Positions 1 to 10,072 of a stretch of 64,000 bases of DNA are shown here, one piece after another. The position numbers and the translations under genes are program-made. Origin of the DNA: Haliea sp040221975 (GTDB taxonomy: Bacteria; Pseudomonadota; Gammaproteobacteria; Pseudomonadales; Halieaceae). A model generated the notes under the pieces. That model was not told where the DNA came from. It ran no database searches and saw only the letters and a list, made by a program, of their open reading frames with translations. Location: contig JAVJWR010000017.1 of NCBI GenBank assembly GCA_040221975.1, positions 62,001-126,000 of the forward strand, given 5' to 3'. The number at the start of each line of letters is the position of its first letter. Position 1 is the stretch's first letter.

Positions 1-2
1 CC

Positions 3-380
3 CAGCTGCCACTGCGGGTAGCCAATATGCACAGCATCTGGACCGTTCTCTATACAGTGCCCTCGCGCTACAACTGGATGTACCAGTTCTACCTGCGCGA
101 CCAGGGCCTGGAGCTTTCCTGGGTCGGCAGCGGTCGCCTGATCATGAGCCTGAACTACTCCGACGATGAATTTGCCGCGGTGATGCAGCGATTCATCGAG
201 GCGGCCCGGCAAATGGCCATGGACGGCTGGTGGTGGCAATCGGAGCAACTCACCCAGCGCGGTATCCAGCGACAGCTGGCAACCGAGATGCTGCGAGCGC
301 GCTTCGGCCTGCAGCCGGTCGCCAGTCGCCCACCCGCAACAAGCGACACCATCACTGCCATCACCGGGAGAACGCCATGA
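3..380 (+). CDS. Class III aminotransferase, C-terminal part (runs off left edge)
   Basis: Only the last 125 residues are in the window; the reading frame is open to the left edge, so the start is missing. The visible part reads like the C-terminal small domain of glutamate-1-semialdehyde-type, PLP-dependent class III aminotransferases: a stretch with RVAN, TVPSRYNW and LELSWVGSGRL, followed by an amphipathic helix ending in DGWWWQ. The PLP lysine would lie upstream and is not seen. The stop overlaps the start of the next gene (ATGA at 377-380), so the two are probably translationally coupled and may serve one pathway that decorates a lipid or glycan. The family call rests on remembered sequence style, not on catalytic residues. 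Confidence 0.6.
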   Translation, partial: QLPLRVANMHSIWTVLYTVPSRYNWMYQFYLRDQGLELSWVGSGRLIMSLNYSDDEFAAVMQRFIEAARQMAMDGWWWQSEQLTQRGIQRQLATEMLRARFGLQPVASRPPATSDTITAITGRTP

Positions 381-3088
381 CTGTCACTCATCTTGATCGC
401 GCCCGCCAGGCTGACTTCCGCCCATCACTCGCGAGCGGCTTCGACAGCTTCCTGCAGGAAGAGGAGAGACGCTTTGCAGCGGAAAACAGGCTCCGCATCG
501 ATCTGCATTGCCACGACCTCAACAGCGACCAACCGGATGAGCTCTGGGGGCGGATTCTGCGCCTGCCAGAGACCTGGCTGGAGAGCAAGAAACTGGTGAA
601 ATGCCTGCGCCAGCATGGCAGTGATGTCATTACCGTAACCAACCACAACAACGCGCGCTCATGCTGGCAGCTGCTGGAAAAGGGCGAGGATGTTCTGGTC
701 GGCGCCGAATTCACCTGCCACTTTCCCGATCGCGACCTGTTTGTCCATGTACTGACCTATGGCTTCAGCCCCGCCCAGGAGGAAATACTCAACCGCCTGC
801 GTCGCGACATCTACCAGTTTCTCCGTTACACGGCAGAGCACGAACTCCCTGTCATCCTGCCACACCCTCTGTATCTGTATGCCCACACTGGCAAGGTCGA
901 TCCCGCGGTATTCGAACTGCTGGCGCTTTTGTTCCAGCGAGTCGAAGTCCTGAACGGCCAGCGCGATCTCTGGCAGTCAACGCTGACGCTCAACTGGGCC
1001 CGAGGCATAACCCCGGAAAAAATGCGGGCCTGGGCACGCAAGCATCGCCTCAACCCCGGCGATTTTGCCGTCGACCCCGAGCGCCCTAAGGTATTGACCG
1101 GGGGCTCTGACGATCACATGGGGGTCTTTGCCGGACAGTGTGGCTCGTTCCTCGAAGTTCCCAACCTGCAACAGCGCCTGCAACATGAAAAGGCCTCGGT
1201 ACTGGCACTGGAAGCGATTCGCGAGGGGCGCATTGCGCCGTTCGGCCACGTCGGCGAGAACCAGAAGCTGAATATCGCGCTGCTGGATTATTTTTCCCAG
1301 GTGGCGACACGTATCCAGGATCCGGGTTTGCTGCGCATATTTCTGCACCGCGGTGAGACCCGCGACAAGCTTGCCTGCCTCGCGATCAGCAATACCATGC
1401 TGGAACTGCAGAAGAAAAAAAACGCGCGCAAATTTTTCGAGTTCATCCACGATGCCCTGCAAGGCAAGAAACCCAACCGCATGCTGAAGTGGAAGGTACC
1501 GAAAAAGTATCGCTTCTGCCTGACCCATCTACAGCGCATTGCCGCCAGCAAGCAGGGAACACCGGAGCATTTCGTCGCTACCGTGAACCAGTCCATTGGC
1601 GAGCTGTTTACCGATCTGAACCGGCTGATGATAGCCAAAGTCGAAAAATCCGGGCTGCTGACAGCGGACAACCGGGCCCTCAGGTTCTCTACCGAAGAAC
1701 TGACGCGCAATTTCGAGATCCCGGCACAAATAAGCGCCCTGGCATTCGGTGGCGACAATCCCCACCGCCACACCGATGGTCGCAAAATCACGGACCTGTT
1801 GGACAGCGTTTCCTTTCCGCTGATGATCGCGGCGGTTCTGGCGGGGGCGACCGTGGCGAGCACACGCCTGCTCTATCAGAACCGCCAGTTTCTCAACGAT
1901 TTTTCCCGGCACCTGGGCAGCAACAGCCACAACTGCAGGGCTCTGCACCTGACCGATACACTGTTCGACAGAAATGGCGTGTCCAACTCGTTGACCGGCA
2001 AGCTGCGCCAGATCCAGCACAGGGACCTGCCCATCGACCTGCTGGTCTGTGACAGCGAGCGCAGCCCGGAACCTCATCTGCTGGTATTCAAGCCGCTGGC
2101 CAGTTACACCCTGCCCGATTCCGGTGGCCAGCAGTTGAGGATTCCCGATCTGCTGCAGATTGCCCGTGCCTTCTACGAAGGTGGCTATGATCGCGTTGTC
2201 TGCTCCACCGAGGGTCCCATGGTCCTGGTCGCGCTGCTTCTCAAGTACATGTTCAATGTGCCCTGTTACTTTTTCATGCACAGCGACTGGCTCGAGTACA
2301 TCAAGGCAACCACCGACGCCACGCTTCACGAGCGCGATCGCATTCGGCGTCTGCTGCGTCTGCTGTACCAACAGTTCGATGGCGTTTTCGTGCTGAACAG
2401 CGAGCACAAACGCTGGCTGACCAGCCACGAAATGGAACTCGACCCCGCACGGGTATTCCTCACCGCCCATCAGGCACCCGCCGCCGCGCCGAACATCGTT
2501 CCGGTGCAAAAACAGGAACTGTTTGCCGATGCCAGCGCGGAGACTCCGGTCCTGTTCGTAGCCTGTCGTCTCAGCCGGGAAAAGGGCCTGCGGGATTTGC
2601 CGCGGATCCTCGCCAGGGCGCGCCAGTCACTGCCGAATCTGCGACTGGTGATCGCGGGCTCCGGCCCGGAAGAGGAGGCGCTGCGAACGCTATTGCCCGA
2701 CGCCGTGTTTCTCGGCTGGACCGAGCAAACCCGACTGGCGCAACTCTACCAGGGCCTGGACCTGTTCGTGTTCCCCTCGCGTTTCGACACTTTCGGCAAT
2801 GTGTTGCTGGAGGCGTTTGCCCACGGCATGCCTGCGGTGGCCTACCGCACCAAGGGGCCAGCGGATATTATCGAGCCCGGCGCCAGTGGCTATCTGGCCG
2901 CGAACGAGGAAGAGATGGCTGCCCATATTGTCGCTCACTTCCAGCAACCGGGCATGCATGCAGCAATGCGAGCCGGCGCGCGAGCCCGCGCTGCGGACTA
3001 CGAGGGCACTGCCATCATGGACGAGTACCTGCAGAATCTCGGCCTGCCCACGGCCGCGCCTCCGCTGCGGCAGCGCTCGGTGGCCTGA
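377..3088 (+). CDS. PHP-domain / GT4 glycosyltransferase fusion protein
   Basis: This 903-residue protein joins two enzymes. Residues about 40-260 form a PHP metal-dependent phosphoesterase-like domain: DLHCH (42-46), TNHN (88-91), an AEF motif near 110 and GGSDDH (242-247) supply the usual His/Asp/Glu metal ligands. Residues about 560-890 are a GT4-type glycosyltransferase with a Rossmann core, ACRLSREKG near 728, GSGPEEEAL, and the donor-site pattern SRFDTFGNVLLEAF near 806. The middle section (about 260-560) is not recognised. The ATG at 377 was chosen because it overlaps the preceding stop; the frame stays open upstream but would overlap the aminotransferase. It sits 3 nt before psd, suggesting membrane glycolipid work. 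Donor and acceptor cannot be read from sequence. Confidence 0.85.
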   Translation: MTVTHLDRARQADFRPSLASGFDSFLQEEERRFAAENRLRIDLHCHDLNSDQPDELWGRILRLPETWLESKKLVKCLRQHGSDVITVTNHNNARSCWQLLEKGEDVLVGAEFTCHFPDRDLFVHVLTYGFSPAQEEILNRLRRDIYQFLRYTAEHELPVILPHPLYLYAHTGKVDPAVFELLALLFQRVEVLNGQRDLWQSTLTLNWARGITPEKMRAWARKHRLNPGDFAVDPERPKVLTGGSDDHMGVFAGQCGSFLEVPNLQQRLQHEKASVLALEAIREGRIAPFGHVGENQKLNIALLDYFSQVATRIQDPGLLRIFLHRGETRDKLACLAISNTMLELQKKKNARKFFEFIHDALQGKKPNRMLKWKVPKKYRFCLTHLQRIAASKQGTPEHFVATVNQSIGELFTDLNRLMIAKVEKSGLLTADNRALRFSTEELTRNFEIPAQISALAFGGDNPHRHTDGRKITDLLDSVSFPLMIAAVLAGATVASTRLLYQNRQFLNDFSRHLGSNSHNCRALHLTDTLFDRNGVSNSLTGKLRQIQHRDLPIDLLVCDSERSPEPHLLVFKPLASYTLPDSGGQQLRIPDLLQIARAFYEGGYDRVVCSTEGPMVLVALLLKYMFNVPCYFFMHSDWLEYIKATTDATLHERDRIRRLLRLLYQQFDGVFVLNSEHKRWLTSHEMELDPARVFLTAHQAPAAAPNIVPVQKQELFADASAETPVLFVACRLSREKGLRDLPRILARARQSLPNLRLVIAGSGPEEEALRTLLPDAVFLGWTEQTRLAQLYQGLDLFVFPSRFDTFGNVLLEAFAHGMPAVAYRTKGPADIIEPGASGYLAANEEEMAAHIVAHFQQPGMHAAMRAGARARAADYEGTAIMDEYLQNLGLPTAAPPLRQRSVA

Positions 3089-3091
3089 GAC

Positions 3092-3994
3092 ATGAACCAG
3101 CTTGTCCGCCAACTGAGCCAGCAGGAGCAACTCAACTTCCTCTTGACCAACCGCATACCGCGTCGGCTTGCGACGCAGTTCATGGGCTGGTTCAGCCGCA
3201 TCGAGAGCCCGCTGCTGACCCGATGTTCCATCGCCCTGTGGCGCCTGTTCGCGGGTGATCTCGATCTGGAGGAAGCGCAGACACAGCAATTCAACAGCTT
3301 GCAGGCGTGCTTCACCCGGGAACTCAAGCGCGGCGCCCGCACCGTGGATACACACCCGGATATTGTCACCAGCCCCTGCGATGCCATTGTCGGTGCCCGC
3401 GGCAGAATCATGGGCACGACCCTGTTCCAGGCCAAGGGCTTCCCCTATGAACTGTCGGACCTCATCCCTGACCCTGCGTTACAAGAGCAATACCGGGACG
3501 GCGTGTTCGTTACCCTGCGACTCACCTCCGGCATGTACCATCGCTTCCACGCACCGGCGGACTGTACGCTGCAACGGATCATCTACATTTCCGGGGATAC
3601 CTGGAACGTCAACCCTATCGCGCTAAAGCGTATAGAAAGGCTGTACTGCAAGAATGAGCGGGCGGTACTGCCCCTGGAGACCGGACATGCCGACAGCGCC
3701 CTATGCCTGGTACCGGTCGCTGCCATCCTGGTTGCCAGCATCAAGCTGCATTGCCTCGATACGGCACTGGACATGAATTACCGCGGCCCGCAGCGCCTGA
3801 ATTGCAACGTGAGCCTGCGCAAGGGCGACGAGCTGGGTTATTTCCAGCACGGCTCCACCATCATCCTGTTTGCCAGTGGCAACCATCAGTTCCGCCCCGA
3901 CACCGAGACCGGCAGCCGCATCCAGATGGGGCAGGCCCTGCTGCAGCGCCATGCTGGCGCTGACCACTTCCCACCCACCCCCAAAACGGCGTAG
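3092..3994 (+). CDS. psd: Phosphatidylserine decarboxylase
   Basis: Makes phosphatidylethanolamine from phosphatidylserine at the inner membrane. The 300-residue protein has the family's YHRFHAP motif and the self-cleavage site H-G-S-T at residues 253-256. In the known family the chain is cut between Gly and Ser, and Ser255 would become the pyruvoyl group. E. coli Psd has L-G-S-T here, so His253 is a mild variant. Length is close to the usual 280-320. The gene starts 3 nt after the PHP-glycosyltransferase stop and reads with it, away from its common partners rsgA and orn. It could be a second, cluster-specific paralogue rather than the only psd; the window cannot tell. Confidence 0.88.
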   Translation: MNQLVRQLSQQEQLNFLLTNRIPRRLATQFMGWFSRIESPLLTRCSIALWRLFAGDLDLEEAQTQQFNSLQACFTRELKRGARTVDTHPDIVTSPCDAIVGARGRIMGTTLFQAKGFPYELSDLIPDPALQEQYRDGVFVTLRLTSGMYHRFHAPADCTLQRIIYISGDTWNVNPIALKRIERLYCKNERAVLPLETGHADSALCLVPVAAILVASIKLHCLDTALDMNYRGPQRLNCNVSLRKGDELGYFQHGSTIILFASGNHQFRPDTETGSRIQMGQALLQRHAGADHFPPTPKTA

Positions 3995-4011
3995 CCAACG
4001 GAGATTGCGTC

Positions 4012-4629
4012 ATGACCTTTGCTGAAGAACTGCACCAGCAGCGCTGGGACGACCATCGCTACTACCACCACAACCGCATCAACCAGTCGCTGCACCTGCT
4101 CAGTGCCTGTTGTTTTATCGCCAGCTATCTGCTGCTGTTGATTGATCCGGTCGTGGCGGTGATGATTGGCTGGCTGCTGGCCATGGTCCTGCGCCAGACA
4201 GGCCACTTTTTCTTTGAACCGAAGACCTGGGACGAGGTCAACCAGGCCAGCCACGAGTACAAGGAAAGCGTCAAGGTCGGCTACAACCTGCAGCGCAAAG
4301 TGGTGCTGCTGTCGATCTGGTTAGCCCTGCCCGTCCTGCTCTCGCTGAGCCCGAACCTCCTTGGCCTGCTCACGGAGCATCAGGTCGGCAAGGGCTTCCT
4401 GCACAACACCGCGATTCTCTGGTTCTTTACCGGTGTCGGGGCGGTGCTGGTCCGTACTGTGCAACTATTTTTCCTTAAAGGTGTGCAATCGGGCCTGGTA
4501 TGGGCGACCAAGATCATCACCGACCCCTTTCATGACATCAAGATCTACCACACAGCGCCGCTGTATCTGCTGAAAGGCGAACTGTACGACGACATGAGCC
4601 AGTGGTATCGGGAACGTCCCGCAGAGTAA
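4012..4629 (+). CDS. Small integral membrane protein, DUF962/Mpo1-like
   Basis: 205 residues with about four hydrophobic segments (near 27-47, 48-62, 95-115, 125-150). The N-terminus is polar and His-rich (HRYYHHNRINQSLHLLS) and the second helix ends in RQTGHFFFEP. These two His-containing patterns resemble the Mpo1/DUF962 family, whose yeast member is a dioxygenase in fatty-acid alpha-oxidation. The resemblance is partial, so function is open. A GGAGA ribosome site lies about 10 nt before the ATG. It follows psd by 17 nt on the same strand and probably ends this lipid-related operon. Confidence 0.55.
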   Translation: MTFAEELHQQRWDDHRYYHHNRINQSLHLLSACCFIASYLLLLIDPVVAVMIGWLLAMVLRQTGHFFFEPKTWDEVNQASHEYKESVKVGYNLQRKVVLLSIWLALPVLLSLSPNLLGLLTEHQVGKGFLHNTAILWFFTGVGAVLVRTVQLFFLKGVQSGLVWATKIITDPFHDIKIYHTAPLYLLKGELYDDMSQWYRERPAE

Positions 4630-4648
4630 ACGCGACCCCGGGCAGGGT

Positions 4649-5524
4649 TCAGCGCTTGCGATAGGGGATATCGCAGTAGGTGATCTCGCGGCGCGGGGCT
4701 GCGGCGCGGCTCTGCAGGTACAGCGCCAACGAGTTCATCGACAGGTCGATGTTGCTGGTAGGGCCGAGGTAAGCGTGGTCAATCGCCAGCGTGCCCTGTT
4801 CGTCCCGCAGGTCGAGGGGAAACCAGGGAATCAGCATGGAGTTGCCTTCGCGGAACTGCACCTTGCCGGTGGCCGCGTCACCGATCATTGGCGAGACGAT
4901 GCGCCACTCCTGCTCCTCCTCGAACGCGGGGTGCTTGAGCACGGCGGCAATGCGCAGCAAATCGCCCTCGATAGTCTGAAACCGGCGCACCCAGTGCCGA
5001 CTTTGGCTCGCGGACTCCTCCTCCCCGACGCTGTCCGCGGCCAGTGCCTCCACTGCATCGACAATCTCATCGATCATTTTTTCCTGCTGCGAGGGCGCGT
5101 AGACGCAGCGCCCAACCTCGAAGTGCTGGCGCCGGGCGCAGTCCAGGATGTGTTCCGGCGCAAAGCCCAGGCTCACGCCCTTGCCGTGAACGCTGTAGCC
5201 ACGCCACTGACTCAGCAGGTTGCCGTTGCCGCGAAAGGACGCACAGAACAGCATCGGGCCGCTCACCACGCGGTAGGTGAGCCAGTCGAGAAAGGTCGTC
5301 AGCAGCGCCGGCTGGTCGACCCCGGCAACAAGGCGCCGGGTCACCTGCTCCCCCAGCAGGTCCAGGGTGTGGCGCAGCTCGGTGGAGTCGTTCATGTAGC
5401 GGATATCGCTGCAGCGCAGCTCGGCGCTGTCGACTATACCCAGCAGGCCGCTCAGGGTCGTGTAGTGATACAGGGGTTCCCGGGGCGGCGTTGCAAACAG
5501 GCGCTGTGAAATGACATCGAACAT
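4649..5524 (-). CDS. DUF2971 family protein
   Basis: 291-residue soluble protein. The start PLYHYTTLSGLLGIV, then LRCSDIRYMNDSTEL and FCASFRGNGNLLSQWRGY, is the pattern of DUF2971 proteins, found widely in bacterial accessory regions and of unknown biochemical role (some have been linked to defence loci by context). There is no signal peptide or membrane segment. It lies 43 nt downstream of the biotin carboxylase gene on the same strand, separated by a small GC hairpin, and converges with the membrane-protein gene to its left. No defence partner is visible next to it. Confidence 0.75.
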   Translation of the reverse strand: MFDVISQRLFATPPREPLYHYTTLSGLLGIVDSAELRCSDIRYMNDSTELRHTLDLLGEQVTRRLVAGVDQPALLTTFLDWLTYRVVSGPMLFCASFRGNGNLLSQWRGYSVHGKGVSLGFAPEHILDCARRQHFEVGRCVYAPSQQEKMIDEIVDAVEALAADSVGEEESASQSRHWVRRFQTIEGDLLRIAAVLKHPAFEEEQEWRIVSPMIGDAATGKVQFREGNSMLIPWFPLDLRDEQGTLAIDHAYLGPTSNIDLSMNSLALYLQSRAAAPRREITYCDIPYRKR

Positions 5525-5549
5525 GCTGCTATTGTTGCCAGCAAAGATG

Positions 5550-5567
5550 ACCGGCGCAAGCGCCGGT
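5550..5567 (-). terminator. GC hairpin after the carboxylase operon
   Basis: A perfect 8-bp stem (ACCGGCGC / GCGCCGGT) with a 2-nt loop directly follows the TGA of the biotin carboxylase gene. On the minus strand it is followed by CATCTTTGC, so there is no true T-run. It may be a weak terminator or an mRNA 3' stabiliser. Confidence 0.4.
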
Positions 5568-7559
5568 TCAGGATTCGTTGATCTCCAGCACTATGGCACC
5601 TGCCACAGCCTGGGTACCGGCCTGCACATGCACCGCACTGACCTCGCCGCTGACCTGGGCCAGTAGCCTGTGCTCCATTTTCATCGCCTCCATCACCAAT
5701 AGTTCCTGGCCCGGGCTGACGCGGTCGCCCACAGTCACCAGCACCGACAGCACATTGCCGTGCATGGGCGCCTTGACAATACCGCTGCCGGCTGACGCCT
5801 GGTCTCCACGGGTAAACGCAAGCTCGTTGACAAGATCGCAGGCGGCGTCACCCAGTTGCAGGCTGATGGCGCCGCGACCCGCGGGGGCGTGGCAAAGACG
5901 GTGAGCGACCCCATCGACCAGCACCTGCGCGGTGCCCGCCAGATCGTCACCCTGCCACTGCAGCCGGTGATGGCTTGCGCCGGTACTGCAGTGATAGTCA
6001 CCTGGCCCGACCTGCTGCACATGGACGTCGACAAACTCGTCCTCTGTTTTCCGGTAGCGGTAATGCACACTGATGTCACGCAGCCCGGACCAGCCGCGCA
6101 GCGCGGTTTCGGCAACAACACGCAGCCGCTCCGATGCGGCCACGCTGTCGCGGTACTGCAGTACCGCGGCACAACAGTATTGTACCAACTGAGGCACTGG
6201 CGCCTGCACGCCCTGCGGAAATTGCTCGGCAATAAACGCCGTGGTGGCGGTGCCCGCCTGGAACGCCTCATTCTCAACCACATCCAGCAGGAACTGCCGA
6301 TTACTGGCCGGCCCGAACAATACCGTGGTTTGCAGCGCCCGCTGCAGGCGCCGGCAGGCGGTGGTCCGATCTTCGCCCCAGGCAATGATCTTGGCGATCA
6401 TGGGGTCATAAAAAGGTGACACCTCCTGACCTTCCACAAGATCGTGGTCGACGCGGATGCCCTCGCCGTGGGGCGGGTGCCAGCGATACACGGTACCGCT
6501 GGCGGGAAGAAAATCGTTGACGGTATCCTCGGCATACAGGCGCACCTCCAGCGCATGCCCGTGCAACGCCACATCGGCCTGGGACAGGGGCAAGGGATAG
6601 CCCTGGGCCACCTGCAGTTGCAGCGCAACCAGGTCCAGGCCGGTGACCATTTCGGTAACCGGGTGCTCCACCTGCAGGCGGGTATTCATTTCCAGGAAAT
6701 AAAACCGCTGGTCGACATCGAGCAGGAATTCCACGGTGCCGGCTCCACAGTAATCGATGCTGCGAGCCGCATTGACCGCCGCCTCACCCATGGCCACACG
6801 CAGCTCGGGGGTCATCACCGGACAGGGTGATTCCTCCACCACCTTCTGGTGACGGCGCTGTATGGAACAGTCGCGCTCCCCCAGGTGAACATGATTGCCA
6901 TGGCTGTCACTGAACACCTGGATTTCAACGTGCCGTGGCTGCAGCAACGCCTTTTCAAGAATGAGCTCGCCACTGCCAAAGGCGTTTTCGGCCTCGGAGC
7001 GGGCCGCGGCCAGTGCCGCTGGCAGGTCGACAGGATCGAGTACCAAACGCATGCCCCGGCCACCACCACCCGCCGCCGCCTTCACCATCAGCGGTGTGCC
7101 GATCCGTTGTGCGGCCTCCACCAGCGCGGTGTCGGACTGGTCCTGGTCCTGGTAGCCGGGAATGCAGGGGACATCGGCGGCCAGCATCAGGCGCTTGGCG
7201 GCAGCCTTGTTGCCCATGAGTTCAATGGCGCGGGCAGAGGGGCCGATAAAGACCATACCCGCATCCTCACAGGCGCGGGCAAAAGCGGCGTTCTCCGACA
7301 GAAAGCCATAGCCCGGGTGGATCGCACCGGCCCGGGTAGCCGCAGCCGCCGCCAGAATACGCTCGGGATCGAGATAGGACTCCCTGACCGGAGCCGGGCC
7401 GATCAGCACTGCCTCGTCTGCCAGCAGCACATGGGGCGCTGCGGCGTCGGCTTCCGAATACACGGCGATAGTCCGATAACCCTGTGCCTTCGCAGAGCGA
7501 ATGACCCGCACTGCGATCTCGCCCCGGTTGGCCACCAGAACACTGTCAAACTGTGGCAT
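5568..7559 (-). CDS. Acyl-CoA carboxylase, biotin carboxylase/BCCP subunit
   Basis: 663 residues; ATP-dependent carboxylation of its own biotin, which then passes CO2 to the carboxyltransferase encoded upstream. Residues 1-450 are the biotin carboxylase: N-terminal ANRGEIAVRV, the glycine-rich ATP loop AAAGGGGRGM, and the EMNTRLQVEH catalytic motif. The middle third is the less conserved BT-like linker. The C-terminal BCCP domain carries EAMKMEH with the biotinylated Lys at 627. This architecture is that of 3-methylcrotonyl-, geranyl- or propionyl-CoA carboxylase alpha subunits. The neighbouring AtuA-like protein points towards a geranyl-CoA-type enzyme, but the substrate is not proven. Starts 5 nt after the hydratase stop; its ribosome site lies in the end of that gene. 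Confidence 0.93.
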   Translation of the reverse strand: MPQFDSVLVANRGEIAVRVIRSAKAQGYRTIAVYSEADAAAPHVLLADEAVLIGPAPVRESYLDPERILAAAAATRAGAIHPGYGFLSENAAFARACEDAGMVFIGPSARAIELMGNKAAAKRLMLAADVPCIPGYQDQDQSDTALVEAAQRIGTPLMVKAAAGGGGRGMRLVLDPVDLPAALAAARSEAENAFGSGELILEKALLQPRHVEIQVFSDSHGNHVHLGERDCSIQRRHQKVVEESPCPVMTPELRVAMGEAAVNAARSIDYCGAGTVEFLLDVDQRFYFLEMNTRLQVEHPVTEMVTGLDLVALQLQVAQGYPLPLSQADVALHGHALEVRLYAEDTVNDFLPASGTVYRWHPPHGEGIRVDHDLVEGQEVSPFYDPMIAKIIAWGEDRTTACRRLQRALQTTVLFGPASNRQFLLDVVENEAFQAGTATTAFIAEQFPQGVQAPVPQLVQYCCAAVLQYRDSVAASERLRVVAETALRGWSGLRDISVHYRYRKTEDEFVDVHVQQVGPGDYHCSTGASHHRLQWQGDDLAGTAQVLVDGVAHRLCHAPAGRGAISLQLGDAACDLVNELAFTRGDQASAGSGIVKAPMHGNVLSVLVTVGDRVSPGQELLVMEAMKMEHRLLAQVSGEVSAVHVQAGTQAVAGAIVLEINES

Positions 7560-7564
7560 TGCCC

Positions 7565-8407
7565 TTACTCCCCTGTGTCACTGTGGCTGCGGGCTTGAGC
7601 CCAATAAGGCAGGCGCTTGCCGGCAAAGGCCGCCATGCCCTCGCGCGCTTCGCTACCGAGCATGGCATCGGCAAAGCGCTCGGCGGCAAACTGCACCAGG
7701 GCATCGGGCTCCAGGTGTGCACTGGCGTCGATGATTTCCTTGGTCAGGGCAATCGCGCCCGGAGCACCGTGGCGGGCATGCTCGAGCAATGTAGCCAGTG
7801 CCTCGTCCAAAGCAGCACTGTCAGCCACTACCTGATGGGCAAAGCCGAGCCGCCGCGCCTCGCTGCCGTCGAAGCGCTGCGCGGTAAGCAACAGGCGGCG
7901 GGCCTCGGAAGCCCCCACCCGCTGGATCACCAGCGGGGTGATCTGCGCCGGCGGAATACCCAGCGTGACCTCACTGAGCGCAAAGCGGGCGTTCGCCGTG
8001 GCAATCACCACATCGGCGATGCAGGACAAACCGAGCCCCCCTGCCATCGCCGCGCCCTCAATCGCGACCACAAACAGCTGCGGCAGGGCGCGTACGCCGC
8101 GCAGCAGGCGACCGAAGCTGGCATTGGAGTCCACGATATCCTCGCGGCTGGCGCCACCCTGGAACACCGTGCGAAACATCGACAGGTCTCCGCCGGAGCA
8201 AAAACTGCCACCCTTGCCGCGCAGGACCACAAAGCGCAGGTCCCGCGCCTGTGGCAAAACCTCCAGCACCGCAGCCAGCTCCGCGGTCATGCGCGCCGAC
8301 AGGGCGTTGCGGGTCTCCGGACGATTGAACCAGATGGTGAGGGTGTCCGCGTCGCGTTCCAGGAGCAGGTCCTGTACCTCCGGCCAGGCTATCGGGGTGA
8401 TTTCCAT
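7565..8407 (-). CDS. Enoyl-CoA hydratase/isomerase family (AtuE/LiuC-like)
   Basis: 280-residue crotonase-fold enzyme, expected to hydrate the carboxylated enoyl-CoA made by the flanking subunits. The oxyanion-hole motifs are present: RGKGGSFCSGGDL and EGAAMAGGLGLSCIADVVIA, followed by FALSEVTLGIPP, which holds the usual catalytic-Glu region. The ATG at 8407 was preferred because GGAGGA lies 7 nt upstream and it starts 2 nt after the carboxyltransferase stop; a longer in-frame start would overlap that gene. Its place between the two carboxylase subunits matches the liu and atu operons of Pseudomonas. Confidence 0.9.
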   Translation of the reverse strand: MEITPIAWPEVQDLLLERDADTLTIWFNRPETRNALSARMTAELAAVLEVLPQARDLRFVVLRGKGGSFCSGGDLSMFRTVFQGGASREDIVDSNASFGRLLRGVRALPQLFVVAIEGAAMAGGLGLSCIADVVIATANARFALSEVTLGIPPAQITPLVIQRVGASEARRLLLTAQRFDGSEARRLGFAHQVVADSAALDEALATLLEHARHGAPGAIALTKEIIDASAHLEPDALVQFAAERFADAMLGSEAREGMAAFAGKRLPYWAQARSHSDTGE

Positions 8408-8409
8408 GG

Positions 8410-10044
<1,635 letters not shown>

Positions 10045-10072
10045 GATTCAGGCAGTCCCTTGTTGTCTTGAG

